Shown here: positions 15,552 through 24,070 of the stretch, in pieces
How positions within the stretch are numbered: position 1 is the first letter of the stretch
Layout: every line of letters starts with the position of its first letter
Assembly (NCBI GenBank): GCA_944381385.1
Contig: CALWKZ010000042.1
Span: 1 to 33,843, forward strand
Direction of reading: 5' to 3'
Origin: an uncultured Anaerotignum sp.
GTDB lineage: Bacteria > Bacillota > Clostridia > Lachnospirales > Anaerotignaceae
DNA: 33,843 bases
Notes under the pieces: generated by a model
The model's input: only the letters and a program-made list of their open reading frames with translations
Databases searched by the model: none
What the model was told of the DNA's origin: nothing
Made by a program: the position numbers and the translations under genes

Positions 15552-17177
15552 ATGAAACTCATGTTTTTAGGCGCTGACCATGAGGTCACCGGCAGCTGCC
15601 ACTATATCGAAGCCTGCGGCAAAAGCATCCTCTTGGACTGCGGTATGGAGCAGGGACGGGACACCTACGAGAACCAGGAGATCCCCGTTTCCGCCGCCGA
15701 TGTGGATTACATCTTTCTTTCCCATGCCCATATCGACCATTCTGGCCTGATCCCCCTGCTGTACAAAAACGGGTTTGCCGGAAAGATCTACGCCACAGAC
15801 GCCACCTGCGACCTGTGCCGCATCATGCTGCTGGACAGTGCCCATATCCAGGAATTTGAGGCCCAGTGGCGGAACCGGAAAGCAAAGCGTGCCGGCACGC
15901 CTCCCTTCGAGCCTTTATATACCACCGAGGAAGCCACAGCAGTCATGGAGCATTTCGTCCCCTGCGATTACATGGAAATGGTGGAGGTAGACGAGGGTAT
16001 CCGCCTGCGCTTTACGGACGTGGGCCATCTTCTGGGTTCCTCCAGTATGGAGATCTGGCTGACGGAAAACGGCGTCACCAAAAAAATCGTATTCTCCGGG
16101 GACATCGGCAACACCAACCAGCCCATCATCCATGACCCCCGGTATACGGCGGAGGCGGACTACGTCATCATGGAAAGCACCTACGGCGACCGGTTCCACG
16201 GCAGCCATCCGGACTATGTCAGCGAATTGGCCCGGGAGATCCAGGAAACTCTGGACGCCGGCGGGAACCTGATCATCCCCTCCTTCGCCGTGGGCCGTAC
16301 CCAGGAAATGCTGTATTTCATCCGAGAGATCAAGGAAAAGGGTCTGGTCAAAAACCACGCCAACTTCCCCGTTTATGTAGACAGCCCTCTGGCCATCGAG
16401 GCTACCAAAATATTCATGGAAAACCGTATAGACTGCTTTGACACAGAAGCCATGGCGCTGGTAAAAGCAGGCATTAACCCGCTGGAATTTCCCGGACTGC
16501 ATCTGGCGGTCACCGCCGAGGACTCCACCGCCATCAACTTTGACCGGACGCCCAAGGTCATCATTTCCGCGTCGGGCATGTGCGAAGCGGGCCGTATCCG
16601 TCACCACTTGAAACACAATCTGTGGCGGCCGGAATGCACCATCCTCTTTGTAGGCTACCAGGCCATCGGCACCTTGGGTCGGAATATCGTAGAAGGCGCC
16701 CCGGAGGTGCGGCTCTTCGGCGAGACCATCGAGGTCAACGCCAGAATCCGCCAGCTGGCCGGCGTCAGCGGCCATGCCGACAAAAAAGGCCTCTTGAACT
16801 GGATCCATCATTTTACGGAAAAGCCCCAGAAAGTTTTTGTGGTCCATGGGGAGGATCAGGTCTGTGAGGACTTCCGCAAATGCCTGGCGGAGGAATACGG
16901 TTTTCGGGCCGACGCGCCATACAGCGGCGCCTGCTATGATCTGGCCAGCGGCGCACTTATTTCCGCCGGGGTCAAAATCCCCGTCATTCCCAAAGCGTAT
17001 CCCCACGCCAAAGCAGCCTCCGAAGGCGGCAAACGGGCTATGTATCTTTCCGCCCAGCTGGATGAGGCAGGCAAACGCCTCCTGCGCATCATCGGCCAGA
17101 ACAAAGGCGGCGCCAACCGGGATATGGAAAAGCTCCTCAAGCAGATCAACGCTCTCTGCGACAAGCTGGAAAGCTGA
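15552..17177 (+). CDS. Beta-CASP metallo-beta-lactamase-fold hydrolase
   Basis: A 541-residue zinc hydrolase of the metallo-beta-lactamase/beta-CASP group, the family of CPSF-73-like and other RNA-processing nucleases. The metal motif SHAHIDH is at 57-63, with further metal ligands in 'TDVGHLLGSS' and 'FSGDIG'. The beta-CASP part includes 'ESTYGDR', 'IPSFAVGRTQEML', 'ISASGMCEAGRIRHHL' and 'VSGHADKKGLLNW'. Nuclease activity on RNA is expected from the family, but its targets are unknown. The ribosome binding site GGGAGGG is 7 nt before the ATG. It is monocistronic, with its own promoter and a repeat-type hairpin after the stop. Confidence 0.93.
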   Translation: MKLMFLGADHEVTGSCHYIEACGKSILLDCGMEQGRDTYENQEIPVSAADVDYIFLSHAHIDHSGLIPLLYKNGFAGKIYATDATCDLCRIMLLDSAHIQEFEAQWRNRKAKRAGTPPFEPLYTTEEATAVMEHFVPCDYMEMVEVDEGIRLRFTDVGHLLGSSSMEIWLTENGVTKKIVFSGDIGNTNQPIIHDPRYTAEADYVIMESTYGDRFHGSHPDYVSELAREIQETLDAGGNLIIPSFAVGRTQEMLYFIREIKEKGLVKNHANFPVYVDSPLAIEATKIFMENRIDCFDTEAMALVKAGINPLEFPGLHLAVTAEDSTAINFDRTPKVIISASGMCEAGRIRHHLKHNLWRPECTILFVGYQAIGTLGRNIVEGAPEVRLFGETIEVNARIRQLAGVSGHADKKGLLNWIHHFTEKPQKVFVVHGEDQVCEDFRKCLAEEYGFRADAPYSGACYDLASGALISAGVKIPVIPKAYPHAKAASEGGKRAMYLSAQLDEAGKRLLRIIGQNKGGANRDMEKLLKQINALCDKLES

Positions 17178-17218
17178 TATTTTCGTACATCATAGAGGGA
17201 CGGACCCGCAATAGCCGA

Positions 17219-17300
17219 CTTCATAAAAACAATTCCGACGAAAAAACGCTGGAATCCTTATCACACAAAGGATTCCAGCGATATTTGTTTTCTTATGAAG
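17219..17300. repeat. Palindromic intergenic repeat, copy 1 (terminator)
   Basis: The core CGCTGGAATCCTT (17247-17259) pairs perfectly with AAGGATTCCAGCG (17268-17280). Outside this, CTTCATAA (17219-17226) and TTATGAAG (17293-17300) form a second inverted pair. On the minus strand the core stem is followed by TTTTTT, giving a strong terminator for tldE. The plus-strand gene also ends here. Copies 2 and 3 lie at 21654-21726 and 26874-26951. Confidence 0.85.
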
Positions 17301-17330
17301 GCGCCGCAAAAACAGGCTCCGTCCTCTTTT

Positions 17331-18674
17331 TTATTCTCCCGCCACAGACATTTCTCTCACCCGCACAGAGGGAGAGCCTGTGCCGTTTCCGGCGAAATAC
17401 AGGTCGCTGCCCACTTCCAAAATATTTTCCAAAAGCTCGTAAAAATTCCCGGCCACAGTGATCTGCTCCACCGGGCGGCTCTGTTTTCCCTTTTCCACCA
17501 GAAATCCCTCCGCCGAAAGGGAGAAATCCCCGGAGACCGTATTGGCTCCGGCATGAAGTCCGGTGATATCCGTAATGAGCAGGCCGCTGCCCAGCTCCGC
17601 CAGCAGTTCTTCCCGGCTCCGTTTTCCCGGCTCCAGATAAAAATTGGTCACTGCCGTTTTCACCGGTGAGGTCAGTCCCGCCTTAAAGCCATTGCCCGTA
17701 GAAGGGATGCCGTCCTTTTCCGCCGATTTCAGGTTATACAGGAATGTTTTCAATACGCCCTTTTCTATGACCGACTTATTCCGGCAGGGCACGCCCTCGC
17801 TGTCAAAGGGGGCATACACATAGCCCGTCTCCAGCAGCGGATCGTCCCGCAGGCTCACGCAGTCCGCCGCGATCTTTTCGTCTTTTTTGCCTTCCAGCAG
17901 AGAAAATCCCTTCTGCACCGTCTCGCCGTAAAACACCGGCGCGAATACCCGCAGGAAGGACGCCATGACCCTGCCCTCCAGCACCACGCCATACCGTCCG
18001 CTGGCCATGCCGCCGGCCCCTAAATGGGACGCGGCCATCTGCGCGGCCTGCTTTCCCGTCGCGGCGGGATCGAAGCTGTGCCAGTCCTGCCCTTTCCAGA
18101 AATGGGCTCCTGTCTTGACCTCGTCCCCCGCCTTGGCAATGGCGCAGACATAGGCCGTCACCATGTTCCGGCGGCAGCACACATCCAGTCCCAGACTGTT
18201 TTGGATGGCCGTCTCCGTCCAGTCCGTTCCCAGCACGCAGTAATCCATGGACACCACCTGATCGGCTCCCTGCAAGGCCGCCGCTTCCATGCGCTTGGCC
18301 GCCTGTACCTTTTCCTCCGCCGTCAGCTGCTCCAGATGGGGATTGATCTTTTCCCAGCAGCCGCCGGCCTCTTCCGGCGCGTATAGCCGTTCCCGCTCTG
18401 ATTCCGGCAGCAAAACGGCATTTTCCTTGGCGGATCTCACCAGATAAGAAATATCCTCTTCCTCCATCCGCTCCGTATAGGCGTAGCCTGTCCGCCCTGC
18501 GAAGGTTCCTCGAAAGGCCACCCCCCGCAGCCCGCTGTTTTCATAATCGGAAATTTCCCCCTCCAGCACCATGACCTCAAAATGGCGGTTCTCCCGGTAG
18601 TAGGCCTCACAGTCGGAAAAGCCTTCCGCCAAAGCCAGGCCGATGAGCTTTTTTTGAAATTCACTTCTTTCCAT
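17331..18674 (-). CDS. pmbA: TldE/PmbA family metalloprotease subunit
   Basis: A 447-residue partner of TldD. In characterised systems TldD-TldE forms a heterodimeric zinc protease that degrades unfolded peptides and trims RiPP leader peptides; TldE lacks the HExxxH motif. Family features are 'YYRENRHFEVMVLEGEISDYENSGLRG', 'YVYAPFDSEGVP', 'GVLKTFLYNLKSAEKDG' and the C-terminal 'GDFSLSAEGFLVEKGK...ITVAGNFYELLENI'. It begins 9 nt after tldD. No RiPP precursor or modification gene is visible nearby, so a general peptide-turnover role is more likely. Confidence 0.95.
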   Translation of the reverse strand: MERSEFQKKLIGLALAEGFSDCEAYYRENRHFEVMVLEGEISDYENSGLRGVAFRGTFAGRTGYAYTERMEEEDISYLVRSAKENAVLLPESERERLYAPEEAGGCWEKINPHLEQLTAEEKVQAAKRMEAAALQGADQVVSMDYCVLGTDWTETAIQNSLGLDVCCRRNMVTAYVCAIAKAGDEVKTGAHFWKGQDWHSFDPAATGKQAAQMAASHLGAGGMASGRYGVVLEGRVMASFLRVFAPVFYGETVQKGFSLLEGKKDEKIAADCVSLRDDPLLETGYVYAPFDSEGVPCRNKSVIEKGVLKTFLYNLKSAEKDGIPSTGNGFKAGLTSPVKTAVTNFYLEPGKRSREELLAELGSGLLITDITGLHAGANTVSGDFSLSAEGFLVEKGKQSRPVEQITVAGNFYELLENILEVGSDLYFAGNGTGSPSVRVREMSVAGE

Positions 18675-18683
18675 CTCTGTCTG

Positions 18684-20066
18684 TTACCCCCTTCCGCCTA
18701 CGGTCATTTCACTGACACGGATCATGGGCTGCCCCACATCTGTGGGGATGGAGCCGCTGATGCTGCCGCACATGCCCTGGGCCCGTTTCAGGTTATTCCC
18801 TACCATATCTATTTTCCAAAGGGTCTCTGCGCCCTTGCCGATGAGGGTTGCCCCCCGCACCGGCTCGCAGATCTGCCCGTTTCGGATCATATAGGCCTCC
18901 AGCACGGCGAAGTTAAAGGCCCCCGTAGCCGGGTCCACACTGCCGCCGCCCATCTGCTTGGCATAAAGCCCCAGCCGGGTAGCGCCGATGATCTCCTCCG
19001 GCGTACTGGTCCCCGGCGCCAGAAAGGTATTGGTCATACGGCTGGTGGGCGCGAAACGGTAATTCTCCCGTCTGGCGGAGCCCGTCGGCTCCATGCCCAT
19101 TTTCCTGCCGTTCATTTTGTCGATGAGATAGCTTTTTAAGACACCGTTTTCAATAAGTACGTTCCGTCTGGTGGGCGTGCCCTCGTCATCCATATTGGCG
19201 GAGCCCCAGCCATTGGGGATGGTGCCATCGTCAATGGCCGTCACCAGAGGGGAGGCAATCTCCTGGCCCAGTTTTCCCGCAAAAACAGAGGCGTTTCTGG
19301 CCACCGCTGTCGCCTCCAGCCCATGGCCGCAGGCCTCATGGAAGATGACGCCGCCAAAGCCGTTATCGATGACCACCGGCATCCGTCCCGCCGGGCAGGG
19401 CTTGGCCGAAAGCATGGTCACAGCCGTTTTGGCCGCCTTTCTGGCTTCCTCCTCCACGTCGATCTGCCGCAGCAGCTCAAAGCCCACGGAGCCGCCGGGC
19501 CCCTGATGGCCGCTCTGCTTCTCCGAAGCGGAAGAGGCCACCGCTTCCACCGTAAAACGGCTGCGGACCCGCTGTTCCTCCGCCCAGACTCCCAGGGAAT
19601 TGGCTACCAGCACATCCTTGGTCACATCCAGAAATCCGGTTCTGGTCTGGGAGATACGGCTGTCATAGGCAAAGGCCGCCGCGGACGCCGCCGCCAGATA
19701 TTCCGCCTTTTTCGCCTTTTCCACACCGTTGGGATACATGGCGATGGGGTTGACGCCCCGGCAGTATTTCCGGTGCAGCTCCTGCAAAGCGTACAGCTTC
19801 GCCCCTTTTGTCGTTGCCGCCGTTTCCTTTGCCAGCCGGATCAGGTTTTCCTCCGTCGTATCGTTGGTAAAGGCATAGATGACCCGATTGCCGAAAAACA
19901 GCCGCAGTCCCGCGCCGTAATCCAGCCCGCCCAGGGCCGTTTCCACCGCGCCGTTGACCATGCCGATCTGGTTCCTTCTTGTCTCCTCCACATACAGCTC
20001 CGCGAAGTCCGCGCCCGTTTCCAGGGCCGCCGTCAATGTATTTTCCACCACAGATTTTTTCAGCAT
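18684..20066 (-). CDS. tldD: TldD metalloprotease
   Basis: Catalytic subunit of the TldD-TldE protease. The zinc-binding HEACGH (His243-Glu244-His248) is intact, followed by 'GLEATAV'. The C-terminal 'FAVLEAYMIRNGQICEPVRGATLIGKG' and 'DVGQPMIRVSEMTVGG' are family features. A long upstream extension of the frame to 20354 runs through recU and lacks family sequence. The ATG at 20066 has AGGAGG 9 nt upstream and gives MLKKSVVENTL, a normal N-terminus. The 460-residue length is typical. It lies 22 nt after recU and directly before pmbA. Confidence 0.96.
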   Translation of the reverse strand: MLKKSVVENTLTAALETGADFAELYVEETRRNQIGMVNGAVETALGGLDYGAGLRLFFGNRVIYAFTNDTTEENLIRLAKETAATTKGAKLYALQELHRKYCRGVNPIAMYPNGVEKAKKAEYLAAASAAAFAYDSRISQTRTGFLDVTKDVLVANSLGVWAEEQRVRSRFTVEAVASSASEKQSGHQGPGGSVGFELLRQIDVEEEARKAAKTAVTMLSAKPCPAGRMPVVIDNGFGGVIFHEACGHGLEATAVARNASVFAGKLGQEIASPLVTAIDDGTIPNGWGSANMDDEGTPTRRNVLIENGVLKSYLIDKMNGRKMGMEPTGSARRENYRFAPTSRMTNTFLAPGTSTPEEIIGATRLGLYAKQMGGGSVDPATGAFNFAVLEAYMIRNGQICEPVRGATLIGKGAETLWKIDMVGNNLKRAQGMCGSISGSIPTDVGQPMIRVSEMTVGGRG

Positions 20067-20088
20067 CCGGACCGTCCTCCTCTCTTTT

Positions 20089-20628
20089 CTAGCTCTCTTC
20101 TGTCTTTTCCAAATAAAGGGCCGCCGCCTCCAGATAATGCAGCACGCCGCCATTTTGCAGGAATATCCGGTAATCCTGCGAAAACGCCTCATAGGGAATG
20201 GATTTTCTGCCGCCTTGGGCCGCCCCGTCCCAGTATCTGCGCAGCTCCTCCACAGGAAGGAGGTAATACTCCCCCTTAGCCGTAAAGGATACCAGCAGAA
20301 AGGCCAGCCCCCGCTGCCGCCGGAAATCCTCCATAAACAGCAGCTGGTGCTCATGGATGTTCCGCAGAGGCAGGAAGTTCTGTGCCGTTTCCTTGGCGTC
20401 GAAGCAGACCGGAATCCCCTGTACCACGCCGATATAGTCCACCGTGCTTTCCTTCTCGAAATAAGCCAGGGTGATGGCGTGCTTTTCGTTGTCCACCTGC
20501 ACCGGCGTAATGGGCGTAGGCACCTTCTGGAACAGGGCCAGCCCCCGTTTTCGGTAATATTCGTTTGTAAAATTGATGATCTCCTCCAGCGCGCTGCCCC
20601 GCAGCCCTCTGGAATTCCAGTAAGCCAT
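20089..20628 (-). CDS. recU: Holliday junction resolvase RecU
   Basis: RecU cleaves four-way junctions in recombination and DNA repair in Firmicutes. The 179-residue protein shows 'NRGLR'-like 'NSRGLRG' at the start, 'FTNEYYRKRGLALFQKVPTPI', 'STVDYIGVVQGIPVCFDAKET' with the nuclease metal residues (Asp64, Asp77, Lys79), and 'IHEHQLLFM'. Position 77 is Asp where Bacillus RecU has Glu, a conservative change. The ATG at 20628 has AAGGAG 6 nt upstream; an upstream TTG at 20646 precedes that site. In Bacillus recU is paired with a penicillin-binding protein gene, but here it heads the tldD-tldE operon. Confidence 0.93.
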   Translation of the reverse strand: MAYWNSRGLRGSALEEIINFTNEYYRKRGLALFQKVPTPITPVQVDNEKHAITLAYFEKESTVDYIGVVQGIPVCFDAKETAQNFLPLRNIHEHQLLFMEDFRRQRGLAFLLVSFTAKGEYYLLPVEELRRYWDGAAQGGRKSIPYEAFSQDYRIFLQNGGVLHYLEAAALYLEKTEES

Positions 20629-20712
20629 ATGGTTCTCCTTCTGCAAAAAGAGTCTTTCTCTATGTAGATATTTTTTACGCCCGCCTATGGGCTACGAAAT
20701 CCTTTTGCGGGT

Positions 20713-20742
20713 ATTATACCACACTTTTGTTTCCCCGTGAAA
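20713..20742 (-). promoter_or_regulatory. Promoter of recU-tldD-pmbA
   Basis: On the minus strand TATAAT (20713-20718) is preceded by TTTCAC (20737-20742) with an 18-nt spacer. The leader of about 80 nt contains a short CCCGC/GCGGG hairpin near 20681-20711. Confidence 0.65.
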
Positions 20743-20760
20743 CGATTTTTACAACTTCTG

Positions 20761-21549
20761 TCAACCAATTTCCTGGGCCAACTGACTGAGGAAAACAAAG
20801 CGCACACCTTCCGCCTCCAGCACCGGGATCATCTCCGCCAGCGCCGCCGCCGTCATCGTTCCGCCCTCCGGCCCCACATGGCCGATGGCTATGGCGCTGC
20901 CCCGGCTCTTGGCGATTTCCGCCGCCTTCCGGATATTCTGGCAGACCACTTCCTTCTGCTGGGTGCTGTCCAGAAAAACATCCCGCTCCAAACAGACGAC
21001 ACCGGCCTTTTGTGCCGTTTCCCGACCCTGGGTCTGGGCCGTCGTCACACTGTCCAGAAAAAAGCCGCCCCGGTCGGCCACTTCTTCTATGATCCAGCCC
21101 AGCCGCTCCGCGTTTTCCATTACAGCGGAGCCCATATGGTTATTGACCCCTACTGCATCGGGCAGGATCCCATAGGCCTCCGCCACCCGCGCCCGCACTT
21201 CCGCTTCCGTCATATCCAGAAAAATCCCCTTTTCTCCGACCCATTCCCGTTTCCCCTCCAGGGACTCCATAGGCAGATGAATGAGAATTTCTTTCCCCGC
21301 ATCCCGTACCTTCTGGGCGTCCGCCGCCGTTTTCTCCGAGAAAGGCATCACCGCCGCCGTCCACGGGATATCCAGCGCCAATAGCTCCTCCTCTCCCTGG
21401 CCGCCGTAGCCGAAATCATCTATGACCACCGCCAGGCAGGCAGCCGCCGGCGCCGAAGCCTCCTCCGCCCGCAGATGGGCCGTCATCTGCCCTCCCGCAA
21501 AACAGCAGACAAATAACAGCAGATACCATGGATATTTTTTTCTCTTCAC
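20761..21549 (-). CDS. Divergent polysaccharide deacetylase, secreted (GTG start)
   Basis: A 262-residue protein of the divergent polysaccharide deacetylase (YibQ/DUF610) family. An N-terminal signal or anchor (KRKK, then WYLLLFVCCFAGG) precedes 'CLAVVIDDFGYGGQGEEELLALDIPWTAAVMPF', 'LIHLPMES' and 'GVNNHMGSAV', the family motifs around the metal site. 'FFLDSVTT' and 'IAIGHVGPEGGTM' also fit. The start codon is GTG (21547-21549), with AAGGAG 9 nt upstream. The substrate is unknown; a cell-wall or extracytoplasmic role is inferred from the signal sequence. It is transcribed as a single gene between recU and MATE. Confidence 0.9.
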   Translation of the reverse strand: MKRKKYPWYLLLFVCCFAGGQMTAHLRAEEASAPAAACLAVVIDDFGYGGQGEEELLALDIPWTAAVMPFSEKTAADAQKVRDAGKEILIHLPMESLEGKREWVGEKGIFLDMTEAEVRARVAEAYGILPDAVGVNNHMGSAVMENAERLGWIIEEVADRGGFFLDSVTTAQTQGRETAQKAGVVCLERDVFLDSTQQKEVVCQNIRKAAEIAKSRGSAIAIGHVGPEGGTMTAAALAEMIPVLEAEGVRFVFLSQLAQEIG

Positions 21550-21653
21550 ATTTCCTCTCTCCTTGTTCTCACCTGCCTCATATATATCCTTTTTCCCTGT
21601 CCCCTATACATACGAACCTGCCGCCAAAGCAAAAAACGGTGCCTTTGAGGCGG

Positions 21654-21726
21654 CTCCATAAAAAAATATCGCCGAAACCCTCCCGAAAAAGGATTCCGAC
21701 GATATATCATTCCCTATTTTCTTATC
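21654..21726. repeat. Palindromic intergenic repeat, copy 2 (terminator)
   Basis: An imperfect 16-bp hairpin (arms 21666-21681 and 21690-21705, three mismatches), preceded on the plus strand by CTCCATAAAAAAATA and followed by TTTTCTTAT. On the minus strand it reads ATATCG, TCGGAATCCTT, loop, then a T7 run, suited to terminating the MATE gene. It shares GGAATCCTT, ATATCG and the flanking TAAGAAAA with copy 1. Confidence 0.75.
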
Positions 21727-21752
21727 TATCCGGCCATGGTATTTCCATGCTT

Positions 21753-23120
21753 TCACCAGCCCCGGTCCTTCCATCCCCGGAACTCATGGAAAATCAATGC
21801 CCCCGCCAACAGGAAAGCCAGCATATCCGCCGCCGGCGCCGCCCAGAGAGCGCCCATGAGCCCATACCGGGAGGAAAGCGCCAAAGACAGCGGGATCAAA
21901 AAAATCGCCTGTCTGGACAATGCCGTCAAGAGAGACTTTCCGGGCTTGCCGATGGCCTGGAAAAAGGAGGCCGTCACCTGCGGCAAGCCGTATACGAAAA
22001 ATCCCATCATATAAACATGGAAGCAGAGCACCGCGAACTCCAGATACAAGGGCTCCTCCTCCACAAACAATCCCGCCAGCAGACCGCCGCCCAGCTGGAA
22101 AATACCGAACCAGACAAAGGAGATCACAAAGGAGACCGTCACAGCAACACGGAAGGTCCTGCGTACCCGCCGGTACTGCTTGGCTCCGTAATTATAGCCG
22201 TTGATGGGCTGGGTCCCCGATGCCACCCCCACAAACATAGCATGGGCCACCTGGTAAATCTTCATCATGATGCCATAGCAGGACAAAGCGATCTCACTGC
22301 CATAGATGGTCATGGCGCCGTAATTGCGCATCAGATTATTCATGACGATCTGGGTCAGAGCCGTGGCCGTCTGCATACAGCAGCTGGGGAAGCCCAGCGC
22401 CAGGATTCTGCCGCAGACAGCGCCCCGCAGGCGCATATTCTCTCTGCGGAAAGAAATATGCTCAAATTTCGGCAGGTAGGCGATACAGATGATGCCCGCC
22501 GCCATCTGCCCCAGTATGGTGGCAATGGCCGCGCCGGATACGCCCAGATCCAGCAGGAAAATAAAGATCGGGTCCAGCACCACATTCATCCCCGCGCCGA
22601 GCATCATGCTCTTCATGGCGTATTTGGGATTGCCGTCAGAACGGATGATGGCCGTAAAAGCCATATTGGACATCTGAAAGGGCAGGCCCAGGGCAAGAAT
22701 CCGCAGATATACCACAGAATCCGCCAGCACTGCTTCCGACGCGCCAAAGATCCGGGCAAAGAACGTGCCCCCCAGCAGCATGGCCGCCACCAGCACAAGT
22801 GCGGACAAAAACAGCAGCGTCACACCGTTACCCAGGGTTCGCTCCGCCTCCTCCCGTTCCTTCCGGCCCAGGCAAAGGCTGATATTGGACGCCGTTCCGT
22901 CGCCTACCATCAGGGCCAGGGCCGCCGATATGGTCACCATGGGAAAGGCCGCGTTGGTGGCGGCGATGCCGGAAACCCCTGCCGCGTGGCCGATAAAGAT
23001 CTGGTCTACAATATTGTACAGACAGTTGACCATCAGCGTCATTACCGTCGGCACAGAAAATTTCAGCAAAAGGCGGCTGATTTTCGCCGACCCCAGAATA
23101 TTCCCCTTGTCTTCCGTCAC
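21753..23120 (-). CDS. MATE-family transporter under FMN-riboswitch control
   Basis: A 12-helix MATE (MatE) efflux protein of about 455 residues, normally a Na+- or H+-driven exporter. Family features are 'LLLKFSVPTVMTLMVNCLYNIVDQIFIGHAAG' at the start and 'PINGYNYGAKQYRRVRR' after helix 6-7. The AGGAGGG ribosome binding site touches an ATG at 23126 but is 7 nt from the GTG at 23118-23120. The GTG is therefore the likely start, giving MTEDKGNILGSAKIS. Upstream lie a terminator hairpin and an FMN riboswitch (23221-23328), which imply repression by FMN. This suggests a flavin-related substrate, for example riboflavin or a flavin analogue; that is inference. Confidence 0.93.
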   Translation of the reverse strand: MTEDKGNILGSAKISRLLLKFSVPTVMTLMVNCLYNIVDQIFIGHAAGVSGIAATNAAFPMVTISAALALMVGDGTASNISLCLGRKEREEAERTLGNGVTLLFLSALVLVAAMLLGGTFFARIFGASEAVLADSVVYLRILALGLPFQMSNMAFTAIIRSDGNPKYAMKSMMLGAGMNVVLDPIFIFLLDLGVSGAAIATILGQMAAGIICIAYLPKFEHISFRRENMRLRGAVCGRILALGFPSCCMQTATALTQIVMNNLMRNYGAMTIYGSEIALSCYGIMMKIYQVAHAMFVGVASGTQPINGYNYGAKQYRRVRRTFRVAVTVSFVISFVWFGIFQLGGGLLAGLFVEEEPLYLEFAVLCFHVYMMGFFVYGLPQVTASFFQAIGKPGKSLLTALSRQAIFLIPLSLALSSRYGLMGALWAAPAADMLAFLLAGALIFHEFRGWKDRGW

Positions 23121-23143
23121 GTCCATCCCTCCTTTTAGAAATC

Positions 23144-23166
23144 AGAAAAGGCGCCTTCCGGCGCCT
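23144..23166 (-). terminator. Terminator of the FMN riboswitch expression platform
   Basis: On the minus strand AGGCGCC pairs with GGCGCCT around a GGAA loop (23149-23166) and is followed by TTTTCTGATTTCT. It lies between the FMN aptamer and the MATE ribosome binding site, as expected for FMN-dependent termination. Confidence 0.85.
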
Positions 23167-23220
23167 GCTTCTTTCCTTCCAAAAACGGGCAGCCGAAAAG
23201 CCGATGATTTGCTCACCGTC

Positions 23221-23328
23221 ATTTCTTCTCCCATCCAGACTGTCTGTCGGCTTCGTAATTGCAACGAATCAGCTTTTGGCTTGCGGGCTGTCACCGCCGG
23301 TAGAGATACTCTCGTTTCCGAAGAAATC
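23221..23328 (-). ncRNA. FMN riboswitch (RFN element)
   Basis: The minus strand reads the RFN consensus in order: closing stem ATTTCTTC pairing with GAAGAAAT, a short P2 hairpin (GAGA/TCTC), ACCGGCGGTGACAGCCCGC, AAGCC, a variable arm with CGT/ACG, GCCGACAGACAGTCTGG and GATGGGAGAAGA. These are the most conserved FMN-aptamer blocks. It is followed by a terminator and the MATE gene and is driven by the promoter at 23348-23376. FMN binding should promote termination. Confidence 0.94.
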
Positions 23329-23347
23329 ACTGTATTCTATTATTTTT

Positions 23348-23376
23348 ATGGTAGCATACCCATTTTTTGATGTCAA
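23348..23376 (-). promoter_or_regulatory. Promoter of the FMN riboswitch-MATE unit
   Basis: On the minus strand TTGACA (23371-23376) and TACCAT (23348-23353) are 17 nt apart, with a TGC extended -10. The TGA stop codon of the upstream zinc-ribbon gene lies inside the -35 TTGACA. Confidence 0.82.
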
Positions 23377-23855
23377 GGGCGCTCCACAGCCTTGCCGCAG
23401 TTGCCGCAGAACTTCTGGCCCTCCGCCAAAGGCGCGCCGCAGCCGCCGCAGAACTTCTCCCCGTCCACGGTCACCTCCGCCGTCGTCTCTCCCTTGACCT
23501 CTTCCACCCGTTCCGCCGCTTCTCTGGCGGCCTGTTCCGCCTCCAGACGCTTCTGCTCGGCACGCTCCGCTTTTTCCGCCTCTCTCTGGGCCTTGATGGT
23601 CTCAATCTCTATTTCCAGCTCCCGTATCCTGTCCTGGGCCGCTACGATCTTGTCGCAAATATGCATAGCTTCATCATCCAGCTTTTCCCCCATGACGAAT
23701 TTCGCCCAGTAATACTTCCCCAGATCTGTCTGGTATACCTGGATATTCCCCTGCTCCATAACGATATCGCTGTTGATGCGGTTGATCTCCAGACTGTCAT
23801 TGGCTTTGTCCGCCGCGGTTTTGGCGAATTCGCCCAGTTTATCCAAAAATGCCAT
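23373..23855 (-). CDS. Coiled-coil protein with C-terminal zinc ribbon
   Basis: A 160-residue protein of unknown function. The N-terminal part is helical ('MAFLDKLGEFAKTAADKANDSLEINRINSDI'), followed by a Glu/Arg-rich coiled coil (roughly 75-125) and a C-terminal zinc ribbon with two Cys-x2-Cys pairs (FCGGCGAPLAEGQKFCGNCG). No signal peptide or membrane segment is seen. Its final TGA overlaps the promoter of the following MATE gene. Such proteins are common in Clostridia, but I can assign no function. Confidence 0.85.
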   Translation of the reverse strand: MAFLDKLGEFAKTAADKANDSLEINRINSDIVMEQGNIQVYQTDLGKYYWAKFVMGEKLDDEAMHICDKIVAAQDRIRELEIEIETIKAQREAEKAERAEQKRLEAEQAAREAAERVEEVKGETTAEVTVDGEKFCGGCGAPLAEGQKFCGNCGKAVERP

Positions 23856-23893
23856 CTGTTCTCACCTTTCCTTATATTAGGTCGTTTTTTCTT

Positions 23894-23922
23894 ATTATAT
23901 CAGGAAATCCGCCGGGAGAAAA
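23894..23922 (-). promoter_or_regulatory. Possible promoter of the zinc-ribbon gene
   Basis: On the minus strand TATAAT (23894-23899) lies 17 nt after TTTTCT (23917-23922), about 40 nt from the start codon. The -35 is weak. Confidence 0.35.
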
Positions 23923-24041
23923 CAAATTTCCATCTGTCTAAGGCTTTTTCTCCCTTTTATCAAAAATCCATAAAATTTCTCTTTTTTCCTCCCAAATTCC
24001 TTCCGTATTTACAAAAATGCGCCTCTGTCCCCAAAGAAGTA

Positions 24042-24070
24042 TTTACATTGGAAACGTAGCACCGTATAAT
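24042..24070 (+). promoter_or_regulatory. Sigma-A promoter of xpt
   Basis: TTTACA (24042-24047) and TATAAT (24065-24070) are exactly 17 nt apart, about 70 nt upstream of xpt. The short leader does not carry the purine riboswitch often seen before xpt. Confidence 0.85.

Noticed and set aside
20681..20711. preQ1-type riboswitch in the recU leader
   Set aside because: There is a short CCCGC/GCGGG hairpin followed by an A-rich tail, but the conserved preQ1 loop and tail sequences are missing.
21528..23138. Plus-strand ORF opposite the MATE gene
   Set aside because: No family pattern, and the riboswitch, promoter and terminator show the minus strand is used.
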